A stretch of DNA of 64,000 nt. Origin: DATLZU01 sp035573855. GTDB taxonomy: Bacteria; Nitrospirota; Nitrospiria; Nitrospirales; Nitrospiraceae. Shown here one piece after another: positions 44,352 through 54,010 of this stretch. The stretch spans positions 1 through 64,000 of the forward strand of contig DATLZU010000046.1 in NCBI GenBank assembly GCA_035573855.1, given 5' to 3'. Numbering within the stretch: position 1 is the stretch's first letter; every line of letters begins with the position of its first letter. Below the pieces are notes generated by a model. That model saw only the letters and a program-made list of their open reading frames with translations. It had not been told where the DNA came from and ran no database searches. A program made the translations under genes and the position numbers.

Positions 44352-45554
44352 ATGGCGAGTCGCGTCGTGATGCCCAAACTGACGGACACGATGGAAGAAG
44401 GCGTCGTCGTCAAATGGAAGAAACGCGAGGGCGACAGGGTAGCGGCCGGCGATGTGCTGGCTGAAATCGAGACGGATAAAGCCGTCATGGACCTCGAAGC
44501 CTTCGCCTCCGGCATTCTTCGCAAAATTCTCGTGCGCGAGGGCGAAACCGTCAAATCCGGCACGCTGATCGGCGTCATCGCCGAGGCGGACGAGGATATC
44601 ACCAACGCGCTCGCCGACCGCATCGAGGCCGCGCCATCGACACAGGCCGAGAAGCCGGCGGCATCCGCGCGGCCCTCCGAGACCCCGCCCGTCGTAGCGG
44701 AATCGGCCGCCAAAGCGACGCGCATCCTCGCCTCCCCCCGTGCGAAGGCCTTAGCCGCCGAGAAGGGCGTCGATCTTTCCACGATCACGGGCACTGGCCC
44801 GGATGGGCGAATCGTCGAGGAAGACGTGTTGAAGGCGGCGTCGGCCGCCGAACCGGTTCCATCCACGGGTGTCGACGTCCCGCTCAGCCAAATGCGCAAG
44901 GCCATCGTCCGAGCCACCACCCAGAGCAAGGCACCGGTTCCGCATTTTTACCTGACGATCGAGATCGACATGGAAGAAGCCGAACGGCTCAGGCATCACT
45001 TCAAACAGAGTCGCCGGACGCACCCGAGCGTGACGGATCTGCTGATCAAAGCGGCGGCGCTGGCGCTCGCCAAGCATCCGGAGATTAATGTTTCCTTTAC
45101 CGGCGAGGCCATCCGCCGGCACGGTTCGATCGACATCGGCATCGCCGTCGGGATGGAGGACGGGCTCGTCACGCCGGTCGTGCGAAACTGCGGCGCCAAG
45201 CCGCTCGAGCAGATCGCAGCAGAGTCGCGCGCGCTCATTGAACGGGCGCGCAGCAGGCGACTGCAACCACAGGAGTACACCGGGGCAACGTTTACCATTT
45301 CCAACCTGGGAATGTTCGATGTGGACAATTTTATCGCCGTGCTCATGCCGCCCGAAGCGGCAGCCCTGGCCGTCGGCGCCATTCGCGACGTGCCGGTGGC
45401 GAAGAAGGGGATCGTGACCATCGGCCAGCGCATGACAGTCACCATGTCCTGCGACCATCGCGCCATCGACGGCTTGCAAGGGGCGCAGTTTCTGAAAGAG
45501 TTCAAACGCATCCTGGAGCATCCGATAGAATTGATCCTGCCGAAGGAGCTGTGA
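44352..45554 (+). CDS. pdhC: Dihydrolipoamide acetyltransferase (E2)
   Basis: 400 residues. A single lipoyl domain at 1-80 with the lipoylated Lys in EIETDKAVMDLEAF, a linker, the peripheral-subunit-binding domain near 120-155 (ASPRAKALAAEKGVDLSTI), and the catalytic domain ending with MSCDHRAIDGLQGAQFL, where His and Asp act in acetyl transfer. It forms the core of the pyruvate dehydrogenase complex. The stop overlaps the lipA start (TGATG). The E3 gene is not in this window. Confidence 0.94.
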   Translation: MASRVVMPKLTDTMEEGVVVKWKKREGDRVAAGDVLAEIETDKAVMDLEAFASGILRKILVREGETVKSGTLIGVIAEADEDITNALADRIEAAPSTQAEKPAASARPSETPPVVAESAAKATRILASPRAKALAAEKGVDLSTITGTGPDGRIVEEDVLKAASAAEPVPSTGVDVPLSQMRKAIVRATTQSKAPVPHFYLTIEIDMEEAERLRHHFKQSRRTHPSVTDLLIKAAALALAKHPEINVSFTGEAIRRHGSIDIGIAVGMEDGLVTPVVRNCGAKPLEQIAAESRALIERARSRRLQPQEYTGATFTISNLGMFDVDNFIAVLMPPEAAALAVGAIRDVPVAKKGIVTIGQRMTVTMSCDHRAIDGLQGAQFLKEFKRILEHPIELILPKEL

Positions 45555-46492
45555 TGAGCTTCGTCCCGCTCTCCGAAGTCCGGAAGACCGATGGGAAGAT
45601 GCTTTTGCCCGGCGGCCTGACCCGCCGGCTTCCGCCCTGGTTCAAGGTCCGCATGCAGCGAGGGCCAGACTACCAGGACATCCGGCGGATCGTCGATACG
45701 CTCCACCTGCACACGATCTGTGAAGAAGCCCGTTGCCCAAACGTATGGGAATGTTGGAACGCCAGAACGGCCACCTTTTTGATTCTCGGCGATCTCTGCA
45801 CCCGACGCTGCCACTATTGCGCGGTGACGACCGGCCGGCCTCAGGCGGTCGACGTCGAAGAACCGAGACGCGTCGCTGACGCCGTTCGCACCCTAGGACT
45901 GCGACACGCGGTGATCACTTCCGTCAACCGGGACGAATTGGAAGACGGCGGGGCATCCGTCTTTGCTGAAACCATCCGGCAGATTAAGCTGACGACACCG
46001 TCCTGTACGGTGGAAGTGCTCATCCCAGACTTTGAAGGCGACGAGACGGCGCTGGCGACGGTGGCGGCAGAGAAGCCGGACATTCTCAACCATAACATCG
46101 AAACGGTGCCTCGGCTGTTTCCGTCCATCCGGCCGCAAGGCAGGTACTGCCGATCGATCGAGTTGTTGGCCCGCGCCAAACGCTTGGGCCTGCGTACCAA
46201 ATCAGGCCTGATTGTCGGGATGGGGGAGACCGTCGAGGAAGTGCGGGCAGTGATGCGCGACCTACGGGCGGTCGGCTGCGACATTCTGACCATCGGCCAG
46301 TATCTTCAACCAACCAAACGACACCTGCCGGTCGCCCGCTTTTATCATCCTGACGAGTTCGCCGCTTTGAAAGCCGAAGGATTGGCGATGGGATTCAGCC
46401 ACGTCGAATCTGGTCCGCTGGTGCGCAGCTCCTATCACGCCGCTGAACAGACCGGCGATGGTTGCCGCACGGGCGGAGGACGCACGGTCTAG
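45554..46492 (+). CDS. lipA: Lipoyl synthase
   Basis: 312 residues of the radical-SAM family. The SAM cluster is CTRRCHYC (CxxxCxxC) and the auxiliary cluster is C-x4-C-x5-C in CEEARCPNVWEC; the conserved GLIVGMGETVEEV and C-terminal SYHA are present. It inserts two sulfurs into octanoyl-E2. ATG 45554 overlaps the E2 stop, with AAGGAG upstream, so lipoate is made together with its acceptor. Confidence 0.95.
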   Translation: MSFVPLSEVRKTDGKMLLPGGLTRRLPPWFKVRMQRGPDYQDIRRIVDTLHLHTICEEARCPNVWECWNARTATFLILGDLCTRRCHYCAVTTGRPQAVDVEEPRRVADAVRTLGLRHAVITSVNRDELEDGGASVFAETIRQIKLTTPSCTVEVLIPDFEGDETALATVAAEKPDILNHNIETVPRLFPSIRPQGRYCRSIELLARAKRLGLRTKSGLIVGMGETVEEVRAVMRDLRAVGCDILTIGQYLQPTKRHLPVARFYHPDEFAALKAEGLAMGFSHVESGPLVRSSYHAAEQTGDGCRTGGGRTV

Positions 46493-46698
46493 GCAGTTCC
46501 CCCGCGCCATCCGCTCCGTTGTCGCCAGCTCGAACCTGTCGGCACGTCACCGCTTCAGCTCGGAGACGCTCTCCGCTATCCGCCAGGCCGTCGCAGCCCT
46601 GTGCCATCAGGAACGGGAAAAGAGAAGACAGGACAAAGTTGGTTCACGAACCGGTTCGTGGATTGCGGGCTCCCTTGCAGCTTCCACCCGCGACGGAG

Positions 46699-48345
46699 TT
46701 ACCGAGCCATCAATATCCGAGCGATCAGTGCCTGGGCCTCTTCCTGAATGCGGCGGAGATGGTCGAGGCCGAGAAAGCTTTCGGCGTAGAGCTTGTACAC
46801 GGCCTCCGTCCCGGAGGGTCGAGCGGCGAACCAGCCGTGCTCGGTGATGACTTTCAACCCGCCGATCGGCGCGCCGTTGCCGGGCGCGGTGGTGAGCTTC
46901 GCGATGATTCGATCACCGGCCAGTTCCGTCACCGGTACCTGTTCGGGGGAGAGTTTGGACAGGATGGCCTTTTGTTCCGGTGTTGCCGGCGCGTCGATCC
47001 GTTCGTAAGCCGGATCGCCCAACTCGTGGGTGATCTCCCGATAAAGTTGAGCCGGATCGCGGCCGGTCCGCGCCATCATCTCCGCCGCCAACAGATCCAT
47101 GATGATGCCATCCTTGTCGGTGGTCCACACCGTCCCGTCTCGCCGCAGGAACGACGCGCCGGCGCTCTCCTCTCCGCCGAAGCCGAGCGAGCCGTCCAGC
47201 AGTCCGTTCACAAACCATTTAAAGCCGACGGGGACCTCGACGAGCTTCCGCCCGAGCTTGGCGGCCACGCGATCGAGCAGGGTGCTGCTGACGAGCGTTT
47301 TGCCCACCGCCGCGTCTGGTCTCCATTCGGGACGATGAGAAAACAGAAACCAGATTGCCACGGCCAGGTAATGATTGGGATTCATGAGGCCGGCCGAGCG
47401 TGTCACGATCCCGTGCCGGTCGTTGTCCGCATCGTTCCCAAACGCCACGTCAAAGCGATCCTTGAGCGCAATCAAGTTAGCCATGGCGTAGGGCGAGGAG
47501 CAGTCCATGCGGATCTTTCCGTCCCAATCCAGCGGCATGAACCGAAACGTCGGATCCACCGTGCGGTTGACGACCTCGATCTGCAATCCGTAGCGCTCAG
47601 CGATCGGTTCCCAATAGGCCACGCCGGAACCGCCGAGGGGATCCACGCCGAGTCTGAGCGCGGCCGACCGGATGGCTTCCATGTCCACGACGGACTGGAG
47701 GTCCTCGACGTAGGCACCAATGTAGTCGTGCGCGTGGATCGTAGAGGCGCGGCGCGCACGACTATAAGGCATCCGCGCAACGCCGTACAGGTCGGCGGCG
47801 AGCAAGGCGTTGGCCCGCTCTTCGATCCAGGCAGTCACTTGGGTGTCGGCCGGACCGCCCGACGGCGGGTTGTATTTGAAGCCGCCGTCTTCGGGCGGAT
47901 TGTGCGAGGGCGTGATGACAATGCCGTCAGCCGCACCGGTGGTTCGGTTGCGGTTGTGCGTCAGGATGGCATGGGAAATGACTGGCGTGGGGGTGTAGCC
48001 GCCGGCGTCATCCACTATGACGTCGACCCCGTTGCCTGCCAACACCTCGATCGCGCTCGCAAACGCCGGTTCGGACAACGCATGGGTGTCTATGCCCAGA
48101 TAAAGCGGACCGGCGATGCCTTGCGCCCGGCGGTACTCGCAGATCGCCTGGGTGATCGCCAGAATGTGCGCTTCGTTAAAGCTGCGCGTGAAGGCCGAAC
48201 CGCGATGACCGGATGTGCCGAAGGAGACCCGTTGCTCGTGGAGGGCGGGATCCGGCTTCTCCGCATAGTACGCCGTGATCAGCCGGGGAATGTTGATCAA
48301 GCTCGAGGCCGGGGCGGGCTTGCCCGCCAGCGGATGCAGACCCAT
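46699..48345 (-). CDS. pgm: Phosphoglucomutase, alpha-D-glucose specific
   Basis: 548 residues of the alpha-phosphohexomutase fold. The phosphorylated Ser lies in TPSHNPPEDGGFKYNPP, Mg ligands in GNDADNDRHG, sugar loop GFGGEESAGASF, and the C-terminal phosphate loop ARPSGTEAVYKLY. It interconverts glucose-1- and glucose-6-phosphate. ATG 48345 is chosen over 48402 because GGAGGGGGAG stands right before it. It is convergent with lipA over a 207-base gap in which I see no gene, and divergent from the cluster at 48456. Confidence 0.95.
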   Translation of the reverse strand: MGLHPLAGKPAPASSLINIPRLITAYYAEKPDPALHEQRVSFGTSGHRGSAFTRSFNEAHILAITQAICEYRRAQGIAGPLYLGIDTHALSEPAFASAIEVLAGNGVDVIVDDAGGYTPTPVISHAILTHNRNRTTGAADGIVITPSHNPPEDGGFKYNPPSGGPADTQVTAWIEERANALLAADLYGVARMPYSRARRASTIHAHDYIGAYVEDLQSVVDMEAIRSAALRLGVDPLGGSGVAYWEPIAERYGLQIEVVNRTVDPTFRFMPLDWDGKIRMDCSSPYAMANLIALKDRFDVAFGNDADNDRHGIVTRSAGLMNPNHYLAVAIWFLFSHRPEWRPDAAVGKTLVSSTLLDRVAAKLGRKLVEVPVGFKWFVNGLLDGSLGFGGEESAGASFLRRDGTVWTTDKDGIIMDLLAAEMMARTGRDPAQLYREITHELGDPAYERIDAPATPEQKAILSKLSPEQVPVTELAGDRIIAKLTTAPGNGAPIGGLKVITEHGWFAARPSGTEAVYKLYAESFLGLDHLRRIQEEAQALIARILMAR

Positions 48346-48455
48346 AGCTGTCTCCCCCTCCAAATCTTTTTCGGCGATCTGGCACGTCGGCGTTGCGACC
48401 ATAATGATGGTGCCGCCCGCGTGTCAACCGCCGGGTACGGCACGTGCCGGTCGAA

Positions 48456-48484
48456 TTGACTCTCCTCCAACCCCTCCCTATAAT
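48456..48484 (+). promoter_or_regulatory. Strong promoter for the unknown eight-gene cluster
   Basis: TTGACT at 48456-48461, exactly 17 bases, perfect TATAAT at 48479-48484, about 40 bases before the first ATG at 48524. One of the best promoters in the window. Confidence 0.8.
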
Positions 48485-48523
48485 CAACCGTTACTGCACA
48501 CAATCTAGTCTTCACGACTCATC

Positions 48524-48895
48524 ATGGCCACGTTTTCCAAGGAACTTTTCGCGAAAAAGGTCGGCAAATTTCGGGCCGGCTTCCGCCGCGCCTTCGCCAT
48601 GACGACAGATCGGGAGACGTTCAGCGCTGAAGACCTGGCGCTGTTGGAACGGGTCGCCGACGCCGTGGTGCAACGCGGGATGGCGACGCCGGCGACGGTG
48701 TTCCTGGAATCCGTCGGCCCGATGAACTTTCTCGGCAGCCAGGCGTTGCATGTCCTCACGCCGATCCTGGAACTGGCCTTCAGCACCAAGGAAGTCGCGC
48801 AGGTAGCGCACCTGCTCGAACACCGCGAGACCATCCCCCGTCTGATCGCCCTCATCGAGGCCAAATCCGCCCCCAAAGGAGCATCCGCTCGATGA
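48524..48895 (+). CDS. Small helical protein, first gene of the membrane/ATPase cluster
   Basis: 123 residues, soluble and almost all helix: TFSAEDLALLERVADAVVQR, PATVFLESVGPMNFLGSQAL, HVLTPILELAFSTKEVAQVA, HLLEHRETIPRLIALIEAK. I recall proteins of this pattern beside MutL-like genes in other phyla but cannot name a family. Its end overlaps the ATPase gene by four bases (ATGA), so the two are made together and probably bind each other. Confidence 0.7.
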   Translation: MATFSKELFAKKVGKFRAGFRRAFAMTTDRETFSAEDLALLERVADAVVQRGMATPATVFLESVGPMNFLGSQALHVLTPILELAFSTKEVAQVAHLLEHRETIPRLIALIEAKSAPKGASAR

Positions 48896-50754
48896 CCGCG
48901 TCCGGTCCGTCCGCCGAGAAGCAGGCGAAGGATCGACCGTTGAACGTCATCGTCGCGACCGACTGCGGGAGTACCACCACCAAAGCCATTCTGATCGAAA
49001 AGATCGGCGAGGAATATCGCCAGACTCATCGGGGCGAAGCGCCGACCACCGTCGAAGCGCCGTTCGAGGATGTCACGAAGGGCGTGCTCAACGCCATCGC
49101 CGAAATCGAAGAGCTGTCTGGCCGGAAAATCCTCGACGGCGAACGCATCATCATGCCGAACCGGACGCTGCAGGGAGAGCCGAATGTAGGGGTGGACATC
49201 TATATCTCCACGAGCAGTGCCGGCGGCGGGCTGCAGATGATGGTGACGGGCGTCGTCCAAAACATGACGGGGGAAAGCGCGCAGCGAGCCGCCCTGGGCG
49301 CGGGCGCGATCGTCATCGACGTACTCGCGTCGAACGACGGACGGTTGCCCCATGAAAAGATCGAACGGATCCGGACCCTGCGTCCGGACATGATCCTCAT
49401 GTCGGGCGGCACCGACGGCGGAGCCATCACGCACGTCGTCGAGATGGCGGAATACATCGCCGCCGCCGAGCCGCGCCCCCGGTTCGGGAGCACGTACACC
49501 TTGCCCCTCATTTACGCGGGCAACAAGGACGCGCGCGAGCAGATCAGCAAGATTCTCGGAAAAAAAACCGCGCTGGTGATCACCGAGAACATCAGGCCCG
49601 TGCTGGAACGGGAAAATCTGGCGCCGGCCCGGCAGAAGATCCACGATTTGTTCCTCGAGCACGTCATGGCCCAGGCACCAGGGTACAAAAAACTCATCGA
49701 GATGGCGGGCGCGCCGATCATGCCGACCCCCGCCGCGGTCGGGTTGATTATGGAAACCATCGCCAGGCGGCAACACCTGAATCTGATCGGGGTGGACATC
49801 GGAGGTGCGACGACCGACGTCTTTTCGGTGTTCGACGGCGTCTTCAACCGCACCGTCAGCGCCAATTTGGGCATGTCGTACAGCATTTCCAACGTGCTGG
49901 CCGAAGCCGGACTGGCAAACATCATGCGATGGGTGCCGTTCTTTATCGACGAGCAGACGCTGCGGAACCGGATTAAGAACAAAATGATCCGACCCACGAC
50001 GATCCCGCAGACGCTTGACGAGTTGCAGGTGGAGCAGGCGATCGCGCGGGAAGCGCTGCGGCTGGCGTTGATCCATCACAAATCCCTGGCCACGGGCCTG
50101 AAAGGCGTACAGCAGGAACGGACGATTTCGGATATCTTCGAGCAGCAGGCCTCCGGCCGGACGCTGATCGACATGCTGAAACTGGATCTGATCGTCGGGA
50201 GCGGCGGCATCCTGTCCCACGCGCCACGGCGGGTGCAAGCGATGATGATGATGATCGACGCCTATGAACCGCTGGGCTTCACCCGCCTGTCCGTGGACAG
50301 CATTTTCATGATGCCCCATCTTGGCGTGCTTTCGACGGTGAACGAAAAAGCGGCGACCGACGTGTTCATCCGGGACTGCATGATCTACCTCGGCGCCTGC
50401 GTCGCGCCGATCGGGCGCGGGAAGGACGGAGAGCGGTGCGCCGACTACGTGATCGCATTCGACGACGGTCGGCCTGAGGAACGCGGCACGTTGCGATTCG
50501 GCGACCTCCGCCTGTTTCCGCTGACCCAGGATCGGACGGCTCGCGTGACGATGCAGCCGGCCAAGACTGTCGATCTCGGCGAAGGTCCCGGCCACGCCGT
50601 GAGCCGCTCGGTGCAAGGCGGGGTCGTCGGTTTGCTCCTCGACGGCCGCGGACGTCCGTTGCAGCTCCCGCGCGACGACGCCGCGCGTTTGGCCGCCCTG
50701 AACAAATGGTACAAAGCTGTAGACTTGTATCCAATGTCAGGTGTTGAAGGCTGA
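48892..50754 (+). CDS. MutL/GlmL-family actin-fold ATPase
   Basis: 620 residues with two actin-like phosphate loops: VIVATDCGSTTTKAILIEK near the start and GVDIGGATTDVFSVF near residue 305. Between and after them are conserved runs such as SGGTDGGAITHVVEMAEYI and SANLGMSYSISNVLAEAG. The family is named for GlmL/MutL, a repair chaperone of glutamate mutase, but no glutamate-mutase gene is in this window; here it sits with membrane proteins. ATG 48892 overlaps the upstream stop. Likely cytoplasmic and ATP-driven; its client is unknown. Confidence 0.85.
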   Translation: MTASGPSAEKQAKDRPLNVIVATDCGSTTTKAILIEKIGEEYRQTHRGEAPTTVEAPFEDVTKGVLNAIAEIEELSGRKILDGERIIMPNRTLQGEPNVGVDIYISTSSAGGGLQMMVTGVVQNMTGESAQRAALGAGAIVIDVLASNDGRLPHEKIERIRTLRPDMILMSGGTDGGAITHVVEMAEYIAAAEPRPRFGSTYTLPLIYAGNKDAREQISKILGKKTALVITENIRPVLERENLAPARQKIHDLFLEHVMAQAPGYKKLIEMAGAPIMPTPAAVGLIMETIARRQHLNLIGVDIGGATTDVFSVFDGVFNRTVSANLGMSYSISNVLAEAGLANIMRWVPFFIDEQTLRNRIKNKMIRPTTIPQTLDELQVEQAIAREALRLALIHHKSLATGLKGVQQERTISDIFEQQASGRTLIDMLKLDLIVGSGGILSHAPRRVQAMMMMIDAYEPLGFTRLSVDSIFMMPHLGVLSTVNEKAATDVFIRDCMIYLGACVAPIGRGKDGERCADYVIAFDDGRPEERGTLRFGDLRLFPLTQDRTARVTMQPAKTVDLGEGPGHAVSRSVQGGVVGLLLDGRGRPLQLPRDDAARLAALNKWYKAVDLYPMSGVEG

Positions 50755-50833
50755 GTTCTGAGGGATGAGCTTACGCGTGTCGCAATTGGTCTTCTGACAA
50801 CTCAATACTCATCATTCAATATTCCGTGAAGAA

Positions 50834-51982
50834 ATGGCTCACGCATACACGCCCGGGCTGACCGTCACCGAACGCACGATTGTCAGACGGAAACGGTTGC
50901 TGCCTCTGCCGGGCACCGTGCTGGTCAACGTTGGCGACGCGGTGCACGCCGACTCGCCGGTCGCGCGGGCCGAGTTGCCCGGCAAGGTGCAGGCGGTCAA
51001 CGTCGCCAATCTCCTGGGCATCGCGCCCGATGAGATCAGAGAGTATCTGGTCAAACGGGAAGGCGAGCCCGTGCACAAAGACGAGGTCATCGCGGAGAAC
51101 AAGCCGCTGATCAAATGGTTCAAAACCGAGGTCCGCTCGCCCATTCAGGGCACGATCGAATCCGTCTCGACGGTGACCGGTCAGGTGCTCCTACGCGAGC
51201 CGCCGCGCGTTCTGGAACTTCTGGCGTACATCGACGGGACCGTCGTCGAGGTGCACCCGAATCACGGAGTCACCATCGAGACCGCCTGCAGCTTGGTGCA
51301 AGGCATTTTCGGGATCGGCGGAGAGACCTGGGGCGAGATCACCGTCGCCGTGCAAGCTCCGGACGAAACTTTCACGCCGGAGCGCCTGGCCCCGGAGTTC
51401 AGGGGGAAGGTCGTCGTGTGCGGTGCGCTCTGTCCGATCGAGACCATGAACAAGGCCAAGGATATCGGCGTCGCGGCGCTCATAGTCGGGGGCATTCATG
51501 ACAAGGATCTACGGGCATTACTCGGGTACGATCTGGGCGTCGCGATTACCGGCACTGAGAAGGTTGGATTCACGTTGATCCTGACGGAAGGGTTCGGCAC
51601 GATTCCAATGGCGGCCAAGACGTTCAAGCTGCTGTCCGCGCACGCCGGCTGGAAAGCCTCGGTTTCCGGCGCGACGCAAATCCGGGCAGGGGTGATCCGG
51701 CCAGAGATCATCATTCCGTCACCCGTCGACCGTCACCGGTCCCTGGACGGGAGAGAGGGACAAGACGAGCGGGAACGGACGCGGGAAGGAATCAAGATCG
51801 GCGATCTTGTCCGCATTATTCGCGACCCTCTGTTCGGCAAAATCGGCGAGGTCTCGCGGTTGCCGCCGGATCTTCAAAAAATTCCCACCGAAAGCCTGGT
51901 GCGCGTCCTGGAGGTCCGCTTTCCGGACGGCAGCACGGCGATCGTTCCCCGCGCCAACATCGAAGTTATCGAAGGAGCCTGA
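50834..51982 (+). CDS. Hybrid-barrel plus KOW-like protein
   Basis: 382 residues without membrane helices. Residues 20-155 have two repeats resembling barrel-sandwich hybrid units (VGDAVHADSPVARAELPGKV; TEVRSPIQGTIESVSTVTGQ). The middle is an alpha/beta part (GALCPIETMNKAKDIGVAAL, VGGIHDKDLRALLGYDLGVA). The end is KOW-like: IKIGDLVRIIRDPLFGKIGE through FPDGSTAIVPRANIEVIE. No Lys in a biotin motif. It is 79 bases after the ATPase and two bases before the next gene. Function unknown; it may bridge the ATPase and the membrane parts. Confidence 0.7.
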   Translation: MAHAYTPGLTVTERTIVRRKRLLPLPGTVLVNVGDAVHADSPVARAELPGKVQAVNVANLLGIAPDEIREYLVKREGEPVHKDEVIAENKPLIKWFKTEVRSPIQGTIESVSTVTGQVLLREPPRVLELLAYIDGTVVEVHPNHGVTIETACSLVQGIFGIGGETWGEITVAVQAPDETFTPERLAPEFRGKVVVCGALCPIETMNKAKDIGVAALIVGGIHDKDLRALLGYDLGVAITGTEKVGFTLILTEGFGTIPMAAKTFKLLSAHAGWKASVSGATQIRAGVIRPEIIIPSPVDRHRSLDGREGQDERERTREGIKIGDLVRIIRDPLFGKIGEVSRLPPDLQKIPTESLVRVLEVRFPDGSTAIVPRANIEVIEGA

Positions 51983-51984
51983 CG

Positions 51985-53271
51985 GTGCCGGCATGTGAAG
52001 GGTCGCACGAGACGGGTGGGCAAGTCCGGTCATTGCTGGCCGTCGGGCTCGTGTCGCTGTGCGCGCTGCTGGATTGGACTGGGACGGCCGCGCTGGCCGA
52101 ATCGACGCTTTTGCCGCCGCAAGACGTTCGGGTGATCGATACCCCGAACGACGGCGGCGGCAGCCTGACCGTGCTGTGGGCGCCGGCGCCTTACGACAGC
52201 GCGGCCGTCAAGTACCAAATCCTGCTCGGCGAGTCCCCTTCGGCCGATCCCGCGACGATGAAAGTCGTCGCCGAGTTTCCGGCCAACACCCATTACGTGC
52301 GGGAGAACAAATGGCCTTGGTGGAGCAGACCCGATCGCCCGGAGGTTCATCAATTCACCGTCAAGAACGGCAAGGGCATCGAATTGAAAGACGGCGCCGT
52401 CTATACCGTCACCGTCGCGGCGGTCAGCGGCGAGGACCGTGTCTTCGCCCGGCCCGCGGCCGCCACGCCGGCGCCGAACTGGATCAACTGGAACCAGATG
52501 AACAACTTGTTCTTGGCCTTGTCGTTCGGCTGGGTCGTGTTCTATGCGATCCGGACGGCGAAGCGACGGGAGATCTTTCTGCGCCGAATCCCCGGGCTCG
52601 ACGCGGTAGATGAAGCCATCGGACGGGCGACCGAGTTGGGCAAACCGATCCTCTATCTGACCGGCGCACACGACATGAGTGACCCCTCAACCATCGCCGC
52701 AGCCGTCATTTTGGGCCGTGTCGCCAAGCGGGCCGCGGCTTATGAGACCGAGCTACTGGTGCCGCACCGCGACCCGATTACCATGGCGGTGTGCCAGGAG
52801 ATCACGAAACAGGCCTATCTGGAAGCAGGCAAAGCGGATCAGTTCAAGGAAGACTCGAACTTTTTCATTACCACGGATCAATTCAGTTACACCGCCGCCG
52901 TGGACGGGATCATGTTGCGCAAGAAGCCAGCGGCGAACTTTTTCATGGGTGCGTACTTCGCCGAATCGCTGCTCCTGACCGAGACCGGCGCCAGCACGGG
53001 CGCGATCCAGATCGCCGGCACCGATTCCGACCACCAATTGCCGTTTTTCGTGACCACCTGCGACTACACGTTGATCGGCGAAGAGCTGTATGCCGCCAGC
53101 GCGTATTTGTCGAAAGAACCGGTGCAGATCGGCACGCTGCGCGGCCAGGACATCGGCAAGGCCTTTATCCTGAGCGCGATCGGCCTGGGCACGCTCGTCG
53201 CCACTGCCGGAGTCCTGTTCGGCGCGGACTGGCCGCAGATCGTGCTGGACGTGTTTCGGGATCTGAAATGA
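51985..53271 (+). CDS. FN3-domain membrane protein (DUF6754-like)
   Basis: 428 residues: signal peptide or anchor (LLAVGLVSLCALLDWTGTAA), a fibronectin type III-like domain at about 45-155 outside the cell membrane (PQDVRVIDTPNDGGGSLTVL; YTVTVAAVSGED), a helix at about 172-190, a cytoplasmic domain (FLRRIPGLDAVDEAIGRATE; YLTGAHDMSDPSTIAAAVIL) and a C-terminal helix (FILSAIGLGTLVATAGVLF). I associate this layout with DUF6754. GTG 51985 follows the upstream stop by two bases. The cytoplasmic domain could be the contact with the ATPase. Confidence 0.7.
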   Translation: MPACEGSHETGGQVRSLLAVGLVSLCALLDWTGTAALAESTLLPPQDVRVIDTPNDGGGSLTVLWAPAPYDSAAVKYQILLGESPSADPATMKVVAEFPANTHYVRENKWPWWSRPDRPEVHQFTVKNGKGIELKDGAVYTVTVAAVSGEDRVFARPAAATPAPNWINWNQMNNLFLALSFGWVVFYAIRTAKRREIFLRRIPGLDAVDEAIGRATELGKPILYLTGAHDMSDPSTIAAAVILGRVAKRAAAYETELLVPHRDPITMAVCQEITKQAYLEAGKADQFKEDSNFFITTDQFSYTAAVDGIMLRKKPAANFFMGAYFAESLLLTETGASTGAIQIAGTDSDHQLPFFVTTCDYTLIGEELYAASAYLSKEPVQIGTLRGQDIGKAFILSAIGLGTLVATAGVLFGADWPQIVLDVFRDLK

Positions 53272-53918
53272 TTTTTTTCCGCCGACAAGCGCCGCTGTTG
53301 GTAACACTGGTGACCGGGCTGGTGTTCGCGGCCCAATATTACGTGCCGCATCCGGCTTCCGAACGCCTTCTCACCTCGGTCACCAAATGGATGCAGATCA
53401 TCGGGGGCTTCGCATTGGTGCTCGGCGTTACTAGCCTGTTCCATCTCCATGCCGTGAGGATCCGCCGGAAAGAACCCGGATGGGGATACAGTCTGATCTT
53501 GTACGCTGGTCTGCTCGGGACGATCGCCGTCGGCCTGTGGGCCAACGGCAAAGAGACGGTGGACGGCGCCGCAACCGCCTTCGGCTGGATCTATACGTAC
53601 ATGTTGGTGCCGCTCCAAGGAACGATGTTCGCCATCCTGGCGTTTTTCATCGCCTCGGCCGCGTACCGGTCGTTCCGCGCCAGGAGCCGCGAAGCGGCCG
53701 TCCTGCTGGTCGCAGCAATCATCGTCATGATGGGCCGCGTGCCACTGGGCGAATACCTCCTACCGGCCAGTGGCGACGTCTCCCAGTGGATTCTGAACGT
53801 GCTCAACGCCTCGGTCCGGCGCGCTATCCTGATCGGCGTGAGCCTGGGCGCCGTGGCGCTCTCGTTCAAAATCATCTTCGGCGTGGAACGGTCGTATTTG
53901 GGCGGGGGCAAGGAATAA
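53268..53918 (+). CDS. Multi-pass membrane protein of the cluster
   Basis: 216 residues with six or seven predicted helices (PLLVTLVTGLVFAAQYYV; IIGGFALVLGVTSLFHLHAV; LILYAGLLGTIAVGLW; FGWIYTYMLVPLQGTMFAIL and others). It has few charged residues inside helices and no transport signature I recognise. ATG overlaps the upstream stop (ATGA). Probably a core membrane subunit. Confidence 0.7.
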   Translation: MIFFRRQAPLLVTLVTGLVFAAQYYVPHPASERLLTSVTKWMQIIGGFALVLGVTSLFHLHAVRIRRKEPGWGYSLILYAGLLGTIAVGLWANGKETVDGAATAFGWIYTYMLVPLQGTMFAILAFFIASAAYRSFRARSREAAVLLVAAIIVMMGRVPLGEYLLPASGDVSQWILNVLNASVRRAILIGVSLGAVALSFKIIFGVERSYLGGGKE

Positions 53919-54010
53919 CGTGCAGCGTCGGACGGATCTCGCAGCTCGTCGTTCGCAAGCCGCCTGGGTTTGAAGGCGAGAGACGCTTCGCGCTTCACGA
54001 GCAACGGCTT

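Noticed and set aside
46462..48459. 665-codon open frame on the plus strand
   Set aside because: It lies antisense over pgm, is rich in Arg/Gly/His without domain motifs, and pgm has all catalytic loops and a good ribosome site.
48505..50616. 703-codon open frame on the minus strand
   Set aside because: Mirror frame of the MutL-type ATPase; long because of high GC. It has no recognisable motif.
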